A stretch of DNA of 20,666 bases from Spirogloea muscicola (lineage: Eukaryota > Streptophyta > Zygnematophyceae > Spirogloeales > Spirogloeaceae), in contig WELB01000003.1 in assembly GCA_009602725.1 (NCBI GenBank), forward strand, positions 1,124,034 through 1,144,699. The letters run 5' to 3'. Under the pieces are notes generated by a model. The model ran no database searches, was not told the origin of the DNA, and saw only the letters and a program-made list of their open reading frames with translations. The position numbers and the translations under genes are program-made. Positions 7,499 to 16,946 of the stretch are shown here, in pieces. The stretch's first letter is position 1; each line of letters opens with the position of its first letter.

Positions 7499-8023
7499 AT
7501 AGTAGCAGCTGCTACTGTAAAGATGGAAGAAAATGGATTTCTTTGTTCTTGCGTAGCAATGTATTAGTCCTTTTGACTTTTAATTACTTCATTATTACTT
7601 GTTGCATTATTACTTGTTTTAATTTGGTCTTTCTTACAAGTATATCATCAAACAGCAAATAGTGGTCCCGCAAAAAATCCAACCGCAACCATGGATACAT
7701 AAAAATATTGTGTTTATTCTACGAATTTGTCTGTGGCTCAACTCCTCGCATGCGCCATGGAAGAAAGAGCTCGCCCATTAAGGATAGGGGCTGGAACAGC
7801 CAGCCCAAAAAAGAATGCGCCATAGACCTTTCCGGCATTCAAGCACGAGACTAAAGAAAGAAGTGGCACTCCCAATGGGTCCAGCCCATTGGGTCCAGCC
7901 CAAGAAAAATGCGTGTATATTAAGAGATGGGGAGGCCATGTGTGGCCAAGTACAAAGGCAAGCACATTGGCCCAAGGGGTCCAGCCCCTATCCTCAATGG
8001 GCGAGCCCTTTCTTTCTACTAGT

Positions 8024-8140
8024 ATCCCCGAGTGAGCACATGCATATCTGACAAGCTGTACTGAGGAGCCAAACCACCACCACGGGAGCCACCAGCCTGG
8101 GCTAATGCACGACCAGCACGCTGGTGAATCGCGAGAAGAA
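8024..8140. repeat. Uninterrupted copy of the 6666-6960 repeat
   Basis: CCGAGTGAGCACATGCATATCTGACAAGCT...GAGGAGCC runs straight into the ACCACCACGGG and CCAGCACGCTGGTG blocks. It serves as the empty-site reference for the insertion at 6724-6881. Confidence 0.7.
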
Positions 8141-8234
8141 AGCGAAAAAGGGGACCAAAGTGAAAGGGACCCCCAGTCATCAAAACGCCGTCTCTACCCG
8201 CAGCCCGGCGGGCACTGGGGGGGGGGCTGGGGCC

Positions 8235-8379
8235 TGACGCGTCAGCCGTTGCCGCCGCCCTCCCAGCCGTAGCGCCACGTGTTTCCCCACGCGGCGGCCT
8301 CAGCGCACCCCGCGGTCTTATGGGCCAATCGTCGGCCGGGACTGCCCGCCGGCACGCGCCCTGTACGGCCGCCACGTCA
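8235..8379. promoter_or_regulatory. Cluster of bZIP/G-box-like motifs upstream of RCI2
   Basis: Within 340 bp of the RCI2 start lie the palindrome TGACGCGTCA (8235-8244), a G-box CACGTG in CCACGTGT (8276-8281), and CACGTCA (8373-8379). G-box/ABRE-type ACGT motifs drive ABA, salt and cold induction of plant stress genes, which fits known RCI2 behaviour. The motifs are seen; their use here is inference. The region is GC-rich, so some chance matches are expected. Confidence 0.4.
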
Positions 8380-8510
8380 CGGCCGTGCTGACACGCGGCG
8401 CCCCGACGAGCCGTCCCTGCTATCCGGGCCAAGGCCCCCCCCTCTGGCCCGATCCGCGTGCAGCCGACAAAGCCTTTCCCATTGCCACGGTCTCCTGTCG
8501 ATACCGTTGC

Positions 8511-8515
8511 CGCCG

Positions 8516-8564
<49 letters not shown>

Positions 8565-8566
8565 AG
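8511..8566 (+). repeat. (GCC)n trinucleotide repeat in the RCI2 leader
   Basis: About 18 near-perfect GCC units end 9 bases before the RCI2 ATG, so this is most likely 5' UTR. It generates long Ala, Pro, Arg and Gly frames on both strands that are not genes. Confidence 0.9.
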
Positions 8567-8574
8567 TCGCAGCC

Positions 8575-9202
8575 ATGGGCAATGGTGCCGTCAGGTGCGT
8601 CCACTTGCCGTCACATTCGGCGCCGACGCCGGCTTCCTTTGTGCGCCGTGCTGCGACGTGCACGGTTGCGCGTTGTCGCTGAGGGCCTCCCGAGGCGCTC
8701 TCCTCCAGCCGCTGTGCTGAGGAAGCGCCTAGCTGCCCTGGCTCCAGCTTCCCTTGCTGCCCGGCAGTGGTGCCTGCGGCCTGCGCTGCCGCTCCTGTCT
8801 GGACGTTCGTTCCAAACCGATGACGGTGGCTCCTTGTGCTGCTGCTCCCTGTTGTACAGCGAGGGGGCCGTGGACGTTTGCTCCGTGCTGCTCGCCATTC
8901 TCCTCCCGCCGCTTGGCGTGTTCCTCAAGGTGAAGCTCCTGCCTTTGTCCACAGCTCTTTTCTGTTGCAACTTACTTGACCAGTTTCAGGTCTGACTTTC
9001 GAATGCACGGGGTCTTGCTCTCTCGCGGCCGCTTAAGGATGTCCTTTTGCTCTTTGACACTGACCTTCTAACGTCGATATGGCTGGCCATTGGGCTACAG
9101 AGGGAGTGCCGGATCGAATTCTGGATATGCGTACTCCTCACCATTCTTGGCTATATTCCAGGCATCATCTATGCTCTGTGCATCATCTTCAGCTATGCTT
9201 AG
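8575..9202 (+). CDS. RCI2: RCI2/PMP3-family plasma-membrane proteolipid
   Basis: Members are very small two-helix plasma-membrane proteins that modulate membrane potential and ion leak, and they are often induced by cold, salt or ABA in plants. Exons are 8575-8594, 8860-8929 and 9101-9202, giving 63 aa with all phases closing. Exon 1 (ATG GGC AAT GGT GCC GTC AG) splices at CAG/GTGCGT. Exon 2 encodes EGAVDVCSVLLAILLPPLGV then FLK (helix 1 with the LPPLGV signature) and ends AAG/GTGAAG. Exon 3 encodes RECRIEFWICVLLTILGY then IPGIIYALCIIFSYA, carrying the family's IEFWIC..LT..GY.PGIIYA helix 2. The length is close to the usual 52-60 aa. The start is the first ATG after the GCC leader, and MGNG could permit N-myristoylation (inference). 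It converges on gamma-tubulin. The symbol is a family name. Confidence 0.93.
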
Positions 9203-10014
9203 AAGCCAAGGTATGCGCACTCCTTACCACTGCATTGACACATATCCGGCAGGAGGTCGTGTCGAGGTCATAATGGCAGGATTGGCCACCTTATCCACAT
9301 GTTCCCTCAATTATGCAATGCCTGCAGATGCAGTACAGCAGTTAGCTGGGGCAGGTAGAGGCAGCTTACCAAGTCTGTCTCCTGCCTTGCAGATTCAAGG
9401 AGATGGCAATGGTTACATTCTCGCTACAATCCATCAATCAATAAGTCCAAGCTGCTGCAACCCATGACGAAGGCATTTGTAACATGCTTCGGAGGGATGT
9501 CAACCATACCAGCTGCTCAAACTGCTCAAATTACTGCTACTTGTAGACAGGCCTTAAGTGGTTATTCAAATGGTTGGTAGTAAATACTCACGAGGAAATT
9601 CTTCTGATCAATCGCTGACTCAGACTTGTAGTTTTGGAATTATTAGTGGTACACATTACCACGTTTGGTTCACAATTACAAATTCATCAATTGCTTTGAC
9701 CAAGTCATGTACAAGGCATCTAGGTTTGAGGTTGCTCAGCTGTGGTGGCCTGCAAGCTATCACCACAAAAGCTCGATGTGTGCGATGAGCTCATGGGGAG
9801 CATGCATCAATCACTCAAGGAATTTGTAAACGCCTTTATTTCCTCTATTCCTTATGCTAGGTGGTCAGTAGCATCACTGAAGGTCAATGGATTGGGAGTG
9901 AGTGTTCGAAGTAAACAATGATCTGTGCTATTGGTCACATAAAAGGACCTGGCCCTGCTCTGATTCTCATGTGTCATCACGCAAAAATGTGGGTTCTGTA
10001 CAGTCCTATCTATA
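9203..10014. other. Intergenic region between convergent RCI2 and gamma-tubulin
   Basis: This should hold both 3' UTRs. TGTAA, the polyadenylation signal known from green algae, occurs on the plus strand at 9478-9482 (276 bp after the RCI2 stop) and on the minus strand at 9676-9680 (about 335 bp after the gamma-tubulin stop). Distances are long, so their use is uncertain. The open frames here have no family resemblance. Confidence 0.5.
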
Positions 10015-13000
10015 CTACTTCGTTGGTAGCGTTGGAAGTCTTGCATCCATGGAACCACTTGAATTGCCGCTTTCAGTCATCAATTTATTGGAGTCCTGTG
10101 TCACAGGTTTACATTTGCCGATCAATCTGACGACCTCATCTGAAGTAGCCCTATTAAGTCTGAGAAAACATTAATTCTTTAAGTACGTCGATATGCATGT
10201 TGTCACACTGACAGTGAATTCTACACGATGAGCTATGTGCACTATATGATGGCAGCCTCCTAATCAATCAATTCCTAGCAATCCTGGCTACCAGAGGTGA
10301 CTGACCTCCATTCCGTATTTCATGTATTCAGCTGATTCGCAGGCCTTGTACTCATCTGCCAAGCTCTGAAGAATCTCTTCAGAGTCATCAAACTCGCTCA
10401 TGTCATTATTCTGCTCACAAATTGCGTGCAAACAAAAACCTGGTCAGAAAATGTTAGTGGCAGATACAACCTTGCGTGCTCCAAGTGACCAAGCAATTTG
10501 CAAGATAATTCAATATGAAAACCTATCTGGCAACCCTCTCAGTAAGCACTACTTCAGCTGCCTGATGCAATTCCAGGTCACAGTGGCCAATATGTAAAAC
10601 TTGTGTTGCTTACCGCAAACATCGGATGCTTTGTGTAGGGTTCAATGAAGGCAGATCGTGCACGCAACTTCTGGTACTGGAAAAGTGTCTTCAAGAACAG
10701 GTGTCGTATGCTCGTATGGTTTGCTAACATCAGACCGCTTACTCGATGTGAGGTATGCACATATGGTGACTTCCTCGACAGAGCTACCTGCAAGCAGATC
10801 CTGTAAGCTTGGTAACTTGCTGTGACATGCAACAAGGGTGGCCCTATCACAAAGTGCATCATGCAGACGAAAGAGCACTATCATGTGCACAAGCAATATT
10901 ACAAGGCACGTGTTGATGCTCCTCTTTTTCTACCTAGCCCCAAGGTACTCTCTGCTTATTGAGTACAATGTGAAGGGGCTGATTAGTCAGAAGACCTGAA
11001 TGCCTGCAGGACCCCATTCAATGAAGTTTGCCAGCTTCCGTTCCCTTATGCGCTGGAGGCTTTTGTGCACCTAAAGTCATGCAGGTTCAGAAGTGCATCA
11101 TTGTCCAGGCATCTGGGCAAGTCTACAGGAACATGTATGATGCCTAACGTGACTACAAACAGAACCGTCATTGCCCATGGCTTCAGAAGAAGCCTGCTCA
11201 GAAGGCTCCTAATGCCATGCTATACTTATTCATGTTTTACATCAGTTACTTATGAGACAAGCCGAGCCCCAGACTGACCTGCGTCGGATCAACCTCCCCC
11301 TGGATGATGTTCAATATGGAGATGTACTTTGCCAGGACAACCTCCCTTGGCTTGGCATAGGAAGACACCATTATGTTCTTGGACTTCCATGGGACAAAAT
11401 AAAAGCAAAATGTGTTCAGAGATTCTACTCCCACTTATTCTTATCAGCCGTGAATTGTATGTTAGCTGGCTTCTGAAAATGCAAAGCGCAGAAAGCTCCT
11501 CTAGAGCCAAATATGTATGACCTCGCTTCTATCAACTGCCAAGCAAGTCACCTGAAGCAGGCGCCGCATGACGTCAAGTACTGTGGTCTTCCTGACTGCG
11601 GTGGCCTGAGCAACCACATGTGAAAAGCACACTATGAGCAAAACTTGGTCAGAATGAGGCTGCATTCGCATATGATTAAATGCAAAGACCTATTCGTGCA
11701 CATAGCTAATACCTATTCGGCAGTGACATGTGGCTCTGGTGTCTGCTCATAAAGGCATCTCAAATACCCATGCACATGCTGTCATAGCCAGCCAGGACCA
11801 TGCACCTGAGTTTCGACTGTCAGTGGTGTGTAGCCGGTCATAAGAAAGTGACACCGTGGGGTTGGAATAAGGGAGGCAAGCAGGCCCACGATGTCATTGT
11901 TCATGTACCCAGGGTATCTCAAAGTGGTTGTACTAGCAGACATGACCGTTGACACCAGAGAATTTGTCTGCGCAAAGGTTGGGTTCTCAATGTGCAGCCT
12001 TTCAACGGCAATCCGGTTGAGGGCTGTGTTGTCCAAAACAACCACGCTGTCCATGACACCAAACTGAAGTGTTAAGTACCTCAACTATTTGCGTGTTCGG
12101 TTGCAAGCAGAGCACAACTGCTGTGACATAAGTGAAGCTCAGTGGTGGCCTGATCCAGAGCATGCGCTCCTTAGATTGACGTTTTACTGGCAGCCAGCAA
12201 TGCACTGCAGCCTTCAGCTACTAGATAACAGGAGACTGAGACGAGATTGTCAACCTGAACAAAGGGGAATGGGTAGCCAACCTGTCTGCATTGAGTGTCA
12301 GGCGTTTGAGCGTGAGCAAAGAGTTGTAAGGCTGAACAACCACATCGCTGGCCTCAGTCTGGTTCGGAAAGACGCTGTAAGTCTGGACAAGCTTCTTGCT
12401 GTACCGGTCATTGAGGGCCTCAAGGAGGTAGGAGCCCATCCCTGAGAAGCAGGACACTGGCACAGGTCAGGTCTACCGCGTCCTAGACACAGTACTTTAT
12501 GGGAGTGTGGATACTTAAGTCACTTTCAAGCTGCCGGGCTCATTTGGTAGGACCTTTCGAATTCAGCACTATGATTGGGCTCAGTGGCCGGCTACAAAGT
12601 CTACGAGGTCATGAAGGCAATTGACACCTGCAAGATACATTCTGGACCTTGCTTACGGCAGTCAGCTTCACCAATAAGTACTTGACTTATTTAGAAGCTA
12701 CTTCCTGGCAATTGGAGTGAGCCTGGTGGAGTAAACTGCCTACTGCCTGAAATAACTACCTTTGCCTTCTGTACCAGACTAGACAAGCCTTCACTTGAAC
12801 GAATCTATGTAAAATCTGGTGTGTACGGCAGGACTGAAGACTCATTTAGGCAGCAGTAAGTGGTTACATATCGTCCATGTTGGAGCTTGACATGCGACCT
12901 GAGCCAGTGCCTCCAGCGATCGAGTGGCAGAACATGAATCCTTCAAGGCTGTCGCTGCCATCGGCCTCCCTATCCACCATGTCAAGAATCTCCTCCTCGA

Positions 13001-13552
13001 ATTGTTGGGCCTGCACGAAGCCAAATGGTCTCAGCGATAATAGCAGCTGTAGCAACTTAGCAAGACATCAAGCCCCTCGCAGCTTCCACTAAGCACATGC
13101 ACGTGATCAGTGTCACTATATCGAATATAAGCTTTGAGACTGGCCGAGCTATCGTAGATGGGAATGACGGTGTCATCATGCGGCAAGCTAACGATGGGCT
13201 TGAAGGAGGTCAGCACCTGATGGTAGCCGCTGGCCCAGTTATTGCCCGCACCACCGCCGTGGTTGGCCACGAAGATGTTCTCGTGGTTGTACAGGTTCTT
13301 GTACTCGCCGTTCTGGATGCCGTGGATCACACGGGGCTCCAAGTCCAGCAGGAGCGCGCGGGGGACGTAGTGCTCGTCGTCGGCCTGGTAGAAGAAGACG
13401 TCCTTGCGGTCGCCGCCCTGGGCGTGCGTCGCAAAGTCCTCGAGGATGCCGTCGCGGGCGATGCCGTGCTCCAGGCAGAGCTGCTTCCAGAACTCCATGC
13501 CAATCTGGTTGCCGCATTGCCCCGCCTGCAGGGTGATGATCTCGCGCGGCAT
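10015..13552 (-). CDS. TUBG: Gamma-tubulin (microtubule nucleation), complete, 10 exons
   Basis: Gamma-tubulin forms the ring complex that nucleates microtubules. Ten minus-strand exons join in phase into 480 aa (plant proteins about 474): 13552-13217, 13010-12899, 12441-12282, 12046-11806, 11605-11552, 11383-11279, 11070-10996, 10787-10614, 10410-10306 and 10095-10015. All nine introns are GT-AG, 168-457 bp. Hallmarks are the start [20 protein letters not shown] (residues 1-20), [16 protein letters not shown] (about 97-112), the GTP-binding loop AGGTGSG (144-150) split between exons 2 and 3, [43 protein letters not shown] and [10 protein letters not shown]. The last exon ([17 protein letters not shown], stop) is divergent but aligns with the family C terminus. 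The start has good context (GGCGATGCC). No lesion is seen. It is head to head with NUF2. Confidence 0.97.
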
Positions 13553-14159
13553 CGCCGCCGGTGCGCCGCCGCTTCCGCGGCGGTGCTTCCCGGCAGCAGC
13601 AGCAGCAGCGGCAGGCAGGGCGGCCGTGCGCCGCCGCCGTCGGCAGCCGCGCAGCGGGAGCTCGCNGGACACCAGGCCCCGCTAACCCCGCCAGGAGACC
13701 GGCCGTACCCCCCCCCCCGTTCAGCCGGTTGCCCCGATGTATGGACCTACGCGCAACTTGTCCACCCGTTAGAGGCAGCTTAGCGGGATGTTAGCGGGGG
13801 TGACGGGGAAGGCCGGGCCGAGATGAAGAAAAGGCAGAGCCAACGGCTGGGTTGGCTACGATGTCCTCCCGCGCAAATCCAATACGATCTCAAATACCAC
13901 CCCCCCCCGCCGCCACCGCCTTCACCGCCGCCGCCGCCGCCGCCGCCGTCTTCGCCGCCGCCGCCGTCTTCGCCGCCGCAGTCTTCATCGCGGCCGCCGC
14001 CGCCGCCTCCGTCGCCGCCGCCGCCGCCGCCGCCGCTGCCTTCCTCGCGCTGCTTCGGCGCTCTCGGCTTCCTGCTGTCGGCTCCCGCCCTCGCGGAGCT
14101 CCCGCGGCTCCCCTGTGTCTCGCAGAGCCTGCTGCCGGGCACCGCCACTCGCCGCCAAG
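13553..14159. promoter_or_regulatory. Putative bidirectional promoter between gamma-tubulin and NUF2
   Basis: This 607-bp interval separates two divergent mitotic genes. It contains TTAGCGGG three times: 13678-13685 (inverted), 13780-13787 and 13791-13798. It also has two AACGG cores, TCTAACGG at 13766-13773 (minus) and CCAACGGCT at 13840-13848 (plus). Plant G2/M genes are driven by MYB3R factors at MSA elements (consensus YCYAACGGYYA), and GCGGGA is the core of E2F sites. Both resemblances are inference. There is no clear TATA box. An unresolved base at 13666, a C-run near 13709-13718 and CCG repeats also lie here. Confidence 0.55.
13903..14036 (+). repeat. CCG-rich trinucleotide tract in the NUF2 leader
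   Basis: Imperfect CCG/GCC units with interspersed TCT, TCA and GCA triplets occupy about 130 bp, ending about 125 bp before the NUF2 ATG. Frames through it (poly-Pro, poly-Ala, poly-Gly) are artefacts of composition. Confidence 0.85.
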
Positions 14160-16528
14160 ATGCCGTTCACGTTCCCCGAGATCACGCGCAAGGAGATCCT
14201 GGCATGCATGGGCGACCTGGAGGTGCCGCTGTCGGACGGCGACCTGCTGAAGCCGACGATGGAGGCCATCCGGCCGGTGTACGAGTCCGTCGTCACGCTG
14301 CTCATGGGCATCAGCCGCGAGGAGCTGCACCAGCCCGTGTTCTCGGCCATCGACGCCCTCGAGTTCCCGGAGCTCCACGAGGAGTCCATCGCCTGCCTGG
14401 CCTTCAACCGCGCCGTCACCAAGCTCATGTACGTCGCCGGCGTCGAGGACTTCACGCTGCGCGACCTGTACAAGCCCGAGGCCAACCGGACGATGCGCAA
14501 CCTGGCCGCCATCATCAACTTCGCCCGCTTCAGGTCCTCATCTTGCCCTGACGCGCTTCTGCTCCTGCTCCTGCTGCTCTTTCCTCATGGTCGAGGCTCA
14601 GCAGCTATCGCCAGTACATATGCTCTGGTGGTTTGGGTCAGCCATGGCTGGCCGGCTGGCTAGGTGCTCAAGCTTGAGTCACACCCGGACTTGCATTGGA
14701 GCTCGGTCGCAGGGAGGAGCGGCTGGATCGCTACCAGGAGCTGCAGAGCAAGTCCGACGCGCTGCTTGAGAAGAAGCAGGCGCTGGAGGAGGCAAACATG
14801 CAGCTGGCTGCGGAGCTCAAGCAGATGGAGGTCGCGCGTGCTGCTGAGGAGCCCGCTGTCGCGGCCCTCGAGGCCGAAACCCAAGACCTCGTGTCCCAGA
14901 TTGCTGGCCTCAATAAGCACCAGGCCCAGCTGGCCGCTGAGGTCCGCACGCTGAAGCAGACGGCCACAGAGTTGTCTGACAAGGTGAGCACTCGAATTCT
15001 TTGCCTGCATATGTTCTGCAAACGACATGAAGCAGGCGGATGTTGTCTTGCAAAGGACTTGGCCAGTAAGATTTACACAAGGATTGAGGGCGCCCTGATG
15101 GTTGCATCTTAACAGGTCGCAAACGAGAAGTTTCTGCTCCTGAACGCGAGGCAGGAGGCCGTGCGACTCAAGGCAGAGATTGTGGAATCACCAGAGAAGC
15201 TGCAGGTCTGCCCTCTGGCTCCCAGAAATTTCCAGTTAGGGTGTCTGCTGGCCTGATAACGGCCAAGCGTAAGCACGCACGGTGCCTACTGGAGTTGCAG
15301 CGCACCCTGGACGAGCTGAGCTCCTCTGTGGAGCGGGAGCGAGCTGCTGTTGGAGATGCAGAGCGACGTGCCAGGGACCTGCAGAGCAAGCTGGACTGTG
15401 TGGCCAAGGTTTGCACTGAGAACCCCACTAAGGTGTAGGTGCTTACAATTGCTCACAGATTAGCAACAAATTGGTGGTGGTAAAGTACAACTACTTCTGG
15501 CGCAGACGGCTCATGTATAATGATCGTCCAGGCAACAGCACATGATTATACATTGTTGGCGAGGTGGCGGCGATTGTGTGTCACAGGTTGAGAGGGAGGT
15601 GCAGAAATGCATAGGCATGATGCAGGAGGCTGAGGCAGAGGTGATGCAAAAACCCACTTCTTATTATGCTACAAGGCCAGGTTGCATGGGGAGCAACCAT
15701 GCCAGCTTGCCCCTCCTGCCGATGCTGCTGGCCATACGTTGATCAGGTTCTCACAGGTTCTCCTGAACGACCATGGCAGATCACCAAGCACAAGGAGGTG
15801 TCAAAGAAGGTGAAGGGCGTCCAAGCAAAGATAAAAGTTGATGAGGATGAGGTCTGGCGGCTTGCAGCCGAGCACCAGCACCTGGAGCGGCAGGGTATGT
15901 TGGCCCTCTCGCTTTGTGCTCGTCACTGCTGAGCTCTGCCCAGGGGTGCCTCAGAGCCTGGACTGATGGCCACGTGCTGCGCCTATGTGTATGTGGCAGC
16001 ACAAGCAGCAATGGAGCGGCTGCAGAAGTTCCGGCAGCAAAGTGCTGGGAGGCGAGAGGCTGCCGAGCGCAAGTTAGAGGCAGCACGGGCACAGGGCAGT
16101 GTGGCTGAGGTGGAGAACGAGGCTACACTCGCAAAGGCAAGCGAGACCCAAGCCAAGGTACGCCGCCGCTTCTGTGGTCGCTATATGGCAACTTCGGAGA
16201 ATAAATGTGAAACTATTAGTGGTGTTACAGCTTGAGGAGGCCTCTGAATTAACCTTTTCTCTTGAAGCAGAGTGAGGCGATGTACAAGAGCATCGAGAGT
16301 GACCGAGCAGAGCACGAGCGTGAGATGGTCGCAATGATTGCCCAATTTGACGCCCTCCAAACGCAGGTCTGGAAAATATGACCTTGACGGCTTCCTGTTA
16401 CTTGTGAGTTGCTGTTGCTCACTGGCTGTTAGTCTCACCTAGAATGATCACGGGCTCCTGTGCAGGTGCATGAGTACCATCAGCGACTGGCTGCCGTAAT
16501 GGAAGAGGTGCCCCCTTTGAGCATCTAA
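14160..16528 (+). CDS. NUF2: Kinetochore protein NUF2 (NDC80 complex), complete, 9 exons
   Basis: NUF2 pairs with NDC80 in the NDC80 complex, which binds spindle microtubules at the outer kinetochore. Nine exons close in phase into 442 aa (family about 440-465): 14160-14533, 14713-14983, 15116-15205, 15301-15408, 15587-15640, 15780-15894, 16000-16157, 16271-16366 and 16466-16528. The N-terminal calponin-homology domain (residues 1 to about 125) starts MPFTFPEITRKEILACMGDL and ends FTLRDLYKPEANRTMRNLAA then IINFARFR. Coiled coil follows: EERLDRYQELQSKSDALLEK, the conserved IVESPEKLQ at the end of exon 3, then Glu/Lys/Gln-rich heptads to VHEYHQRLAAVMEEVPPLSI and stop TAA. Acceptors of exons 4, 6 and 7 have nearby in-phase alternatives, so a few residues there are uncertain. 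TGTAA lies 48 bp past the stop (16576-16580). Confidence 0.95.
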
Positions 16529-16946
16529 AACGGCGGCTGTCAAGGAGTGTAATTCCAAATTGTTGTCACGAACCTGTAAAGTACACAATAGTCTGACCTG
16601 CATCCAAGATGGTCCTGAGAGATGTAGGCCCTTGCTCCATGAGCCTGTAGTGGGCACTGCAGCCATGATATTCTTTCACATCGAAGAACAAGGGCAACCT
16701 TGCTTGCATATGGAGCATGCCATTTGCTTGCAAGTGGTGGGATGTCATTGAAGGCACTTAAGCACTACAGGCACAGCACCTCGTCATAAACTCACACCTT
16801 AAACTTGTAATAGGTAGATAAGGGTGTACAATCGGAACTGATTGTCTTTAGCAATCTGTAAGCAGTTGTTTATCTCCAGTTGTTTATCTCGACCTACGTC
16901 ACAACCTACTTGTTAGAAAAGAATAGGATTCAAAGGAATGGGCAAG
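16529..16946. other. Intergenic region between convergent NUF2 and the MFS transporter
   Basis: This is 3' UTR space for both genes. TGTAA occurs on the plus strand at 16576-16580, near 16808 and near 16857. I found no minus-strand TGTAA for the transporter. An exact 14-bp tandem repeat lies at 16863-16890. No gene is seen. Confidence 0.5.
16863..16890. repeat. Exact 14-bp tandem duplication
   Basis: CAGTTGTTTATCTC occurs twice head to tail, at 16863-16876 and 16877-16890, with no mismatch. Confidence 0.9.

Larger units (their letters stand above)
6334..8200. other. Gene-free, repeat-rich region between copia and RCI2
   Basis: No gene is supported here. The stretch holds the repeat copies listed separately, a long CT microsatellite, and an AT-rich part at about 7540-7740. 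The blocks GTGGCACTCCCAATGGG (about 7863-7880) and its relative at about 780-800 show that the same repeat families occur on both sides of the copia element. Confidence 0.6.

Noticed and set aside
8019-8995. Long GC-rich open frames on both strands (poly-Ala, poly-Pro, poly-Gly) around the RCI2 start
   Set aside because: They are produced by the GCC repeat and GC-rich leader. Only the short exons with RCI2 signatures and matching splice phases are supported.
10288-10305. Gamma-tubulin ending by read-through at TAG 10288-10290
   Set aside because: GAG/GTCAGT is a good donor, and an in-phase exon at 10095-10015 ([20 protein letters not shown]) matches the family C terminus, giving a normal 480-aa length.
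13097-13783. 228-codon plus-strand frame
   Set aside because: It is antisense to gamma-tubulin exon 1 and its leader. Gamma-tubulin identity on the minus strand is unambiguous.
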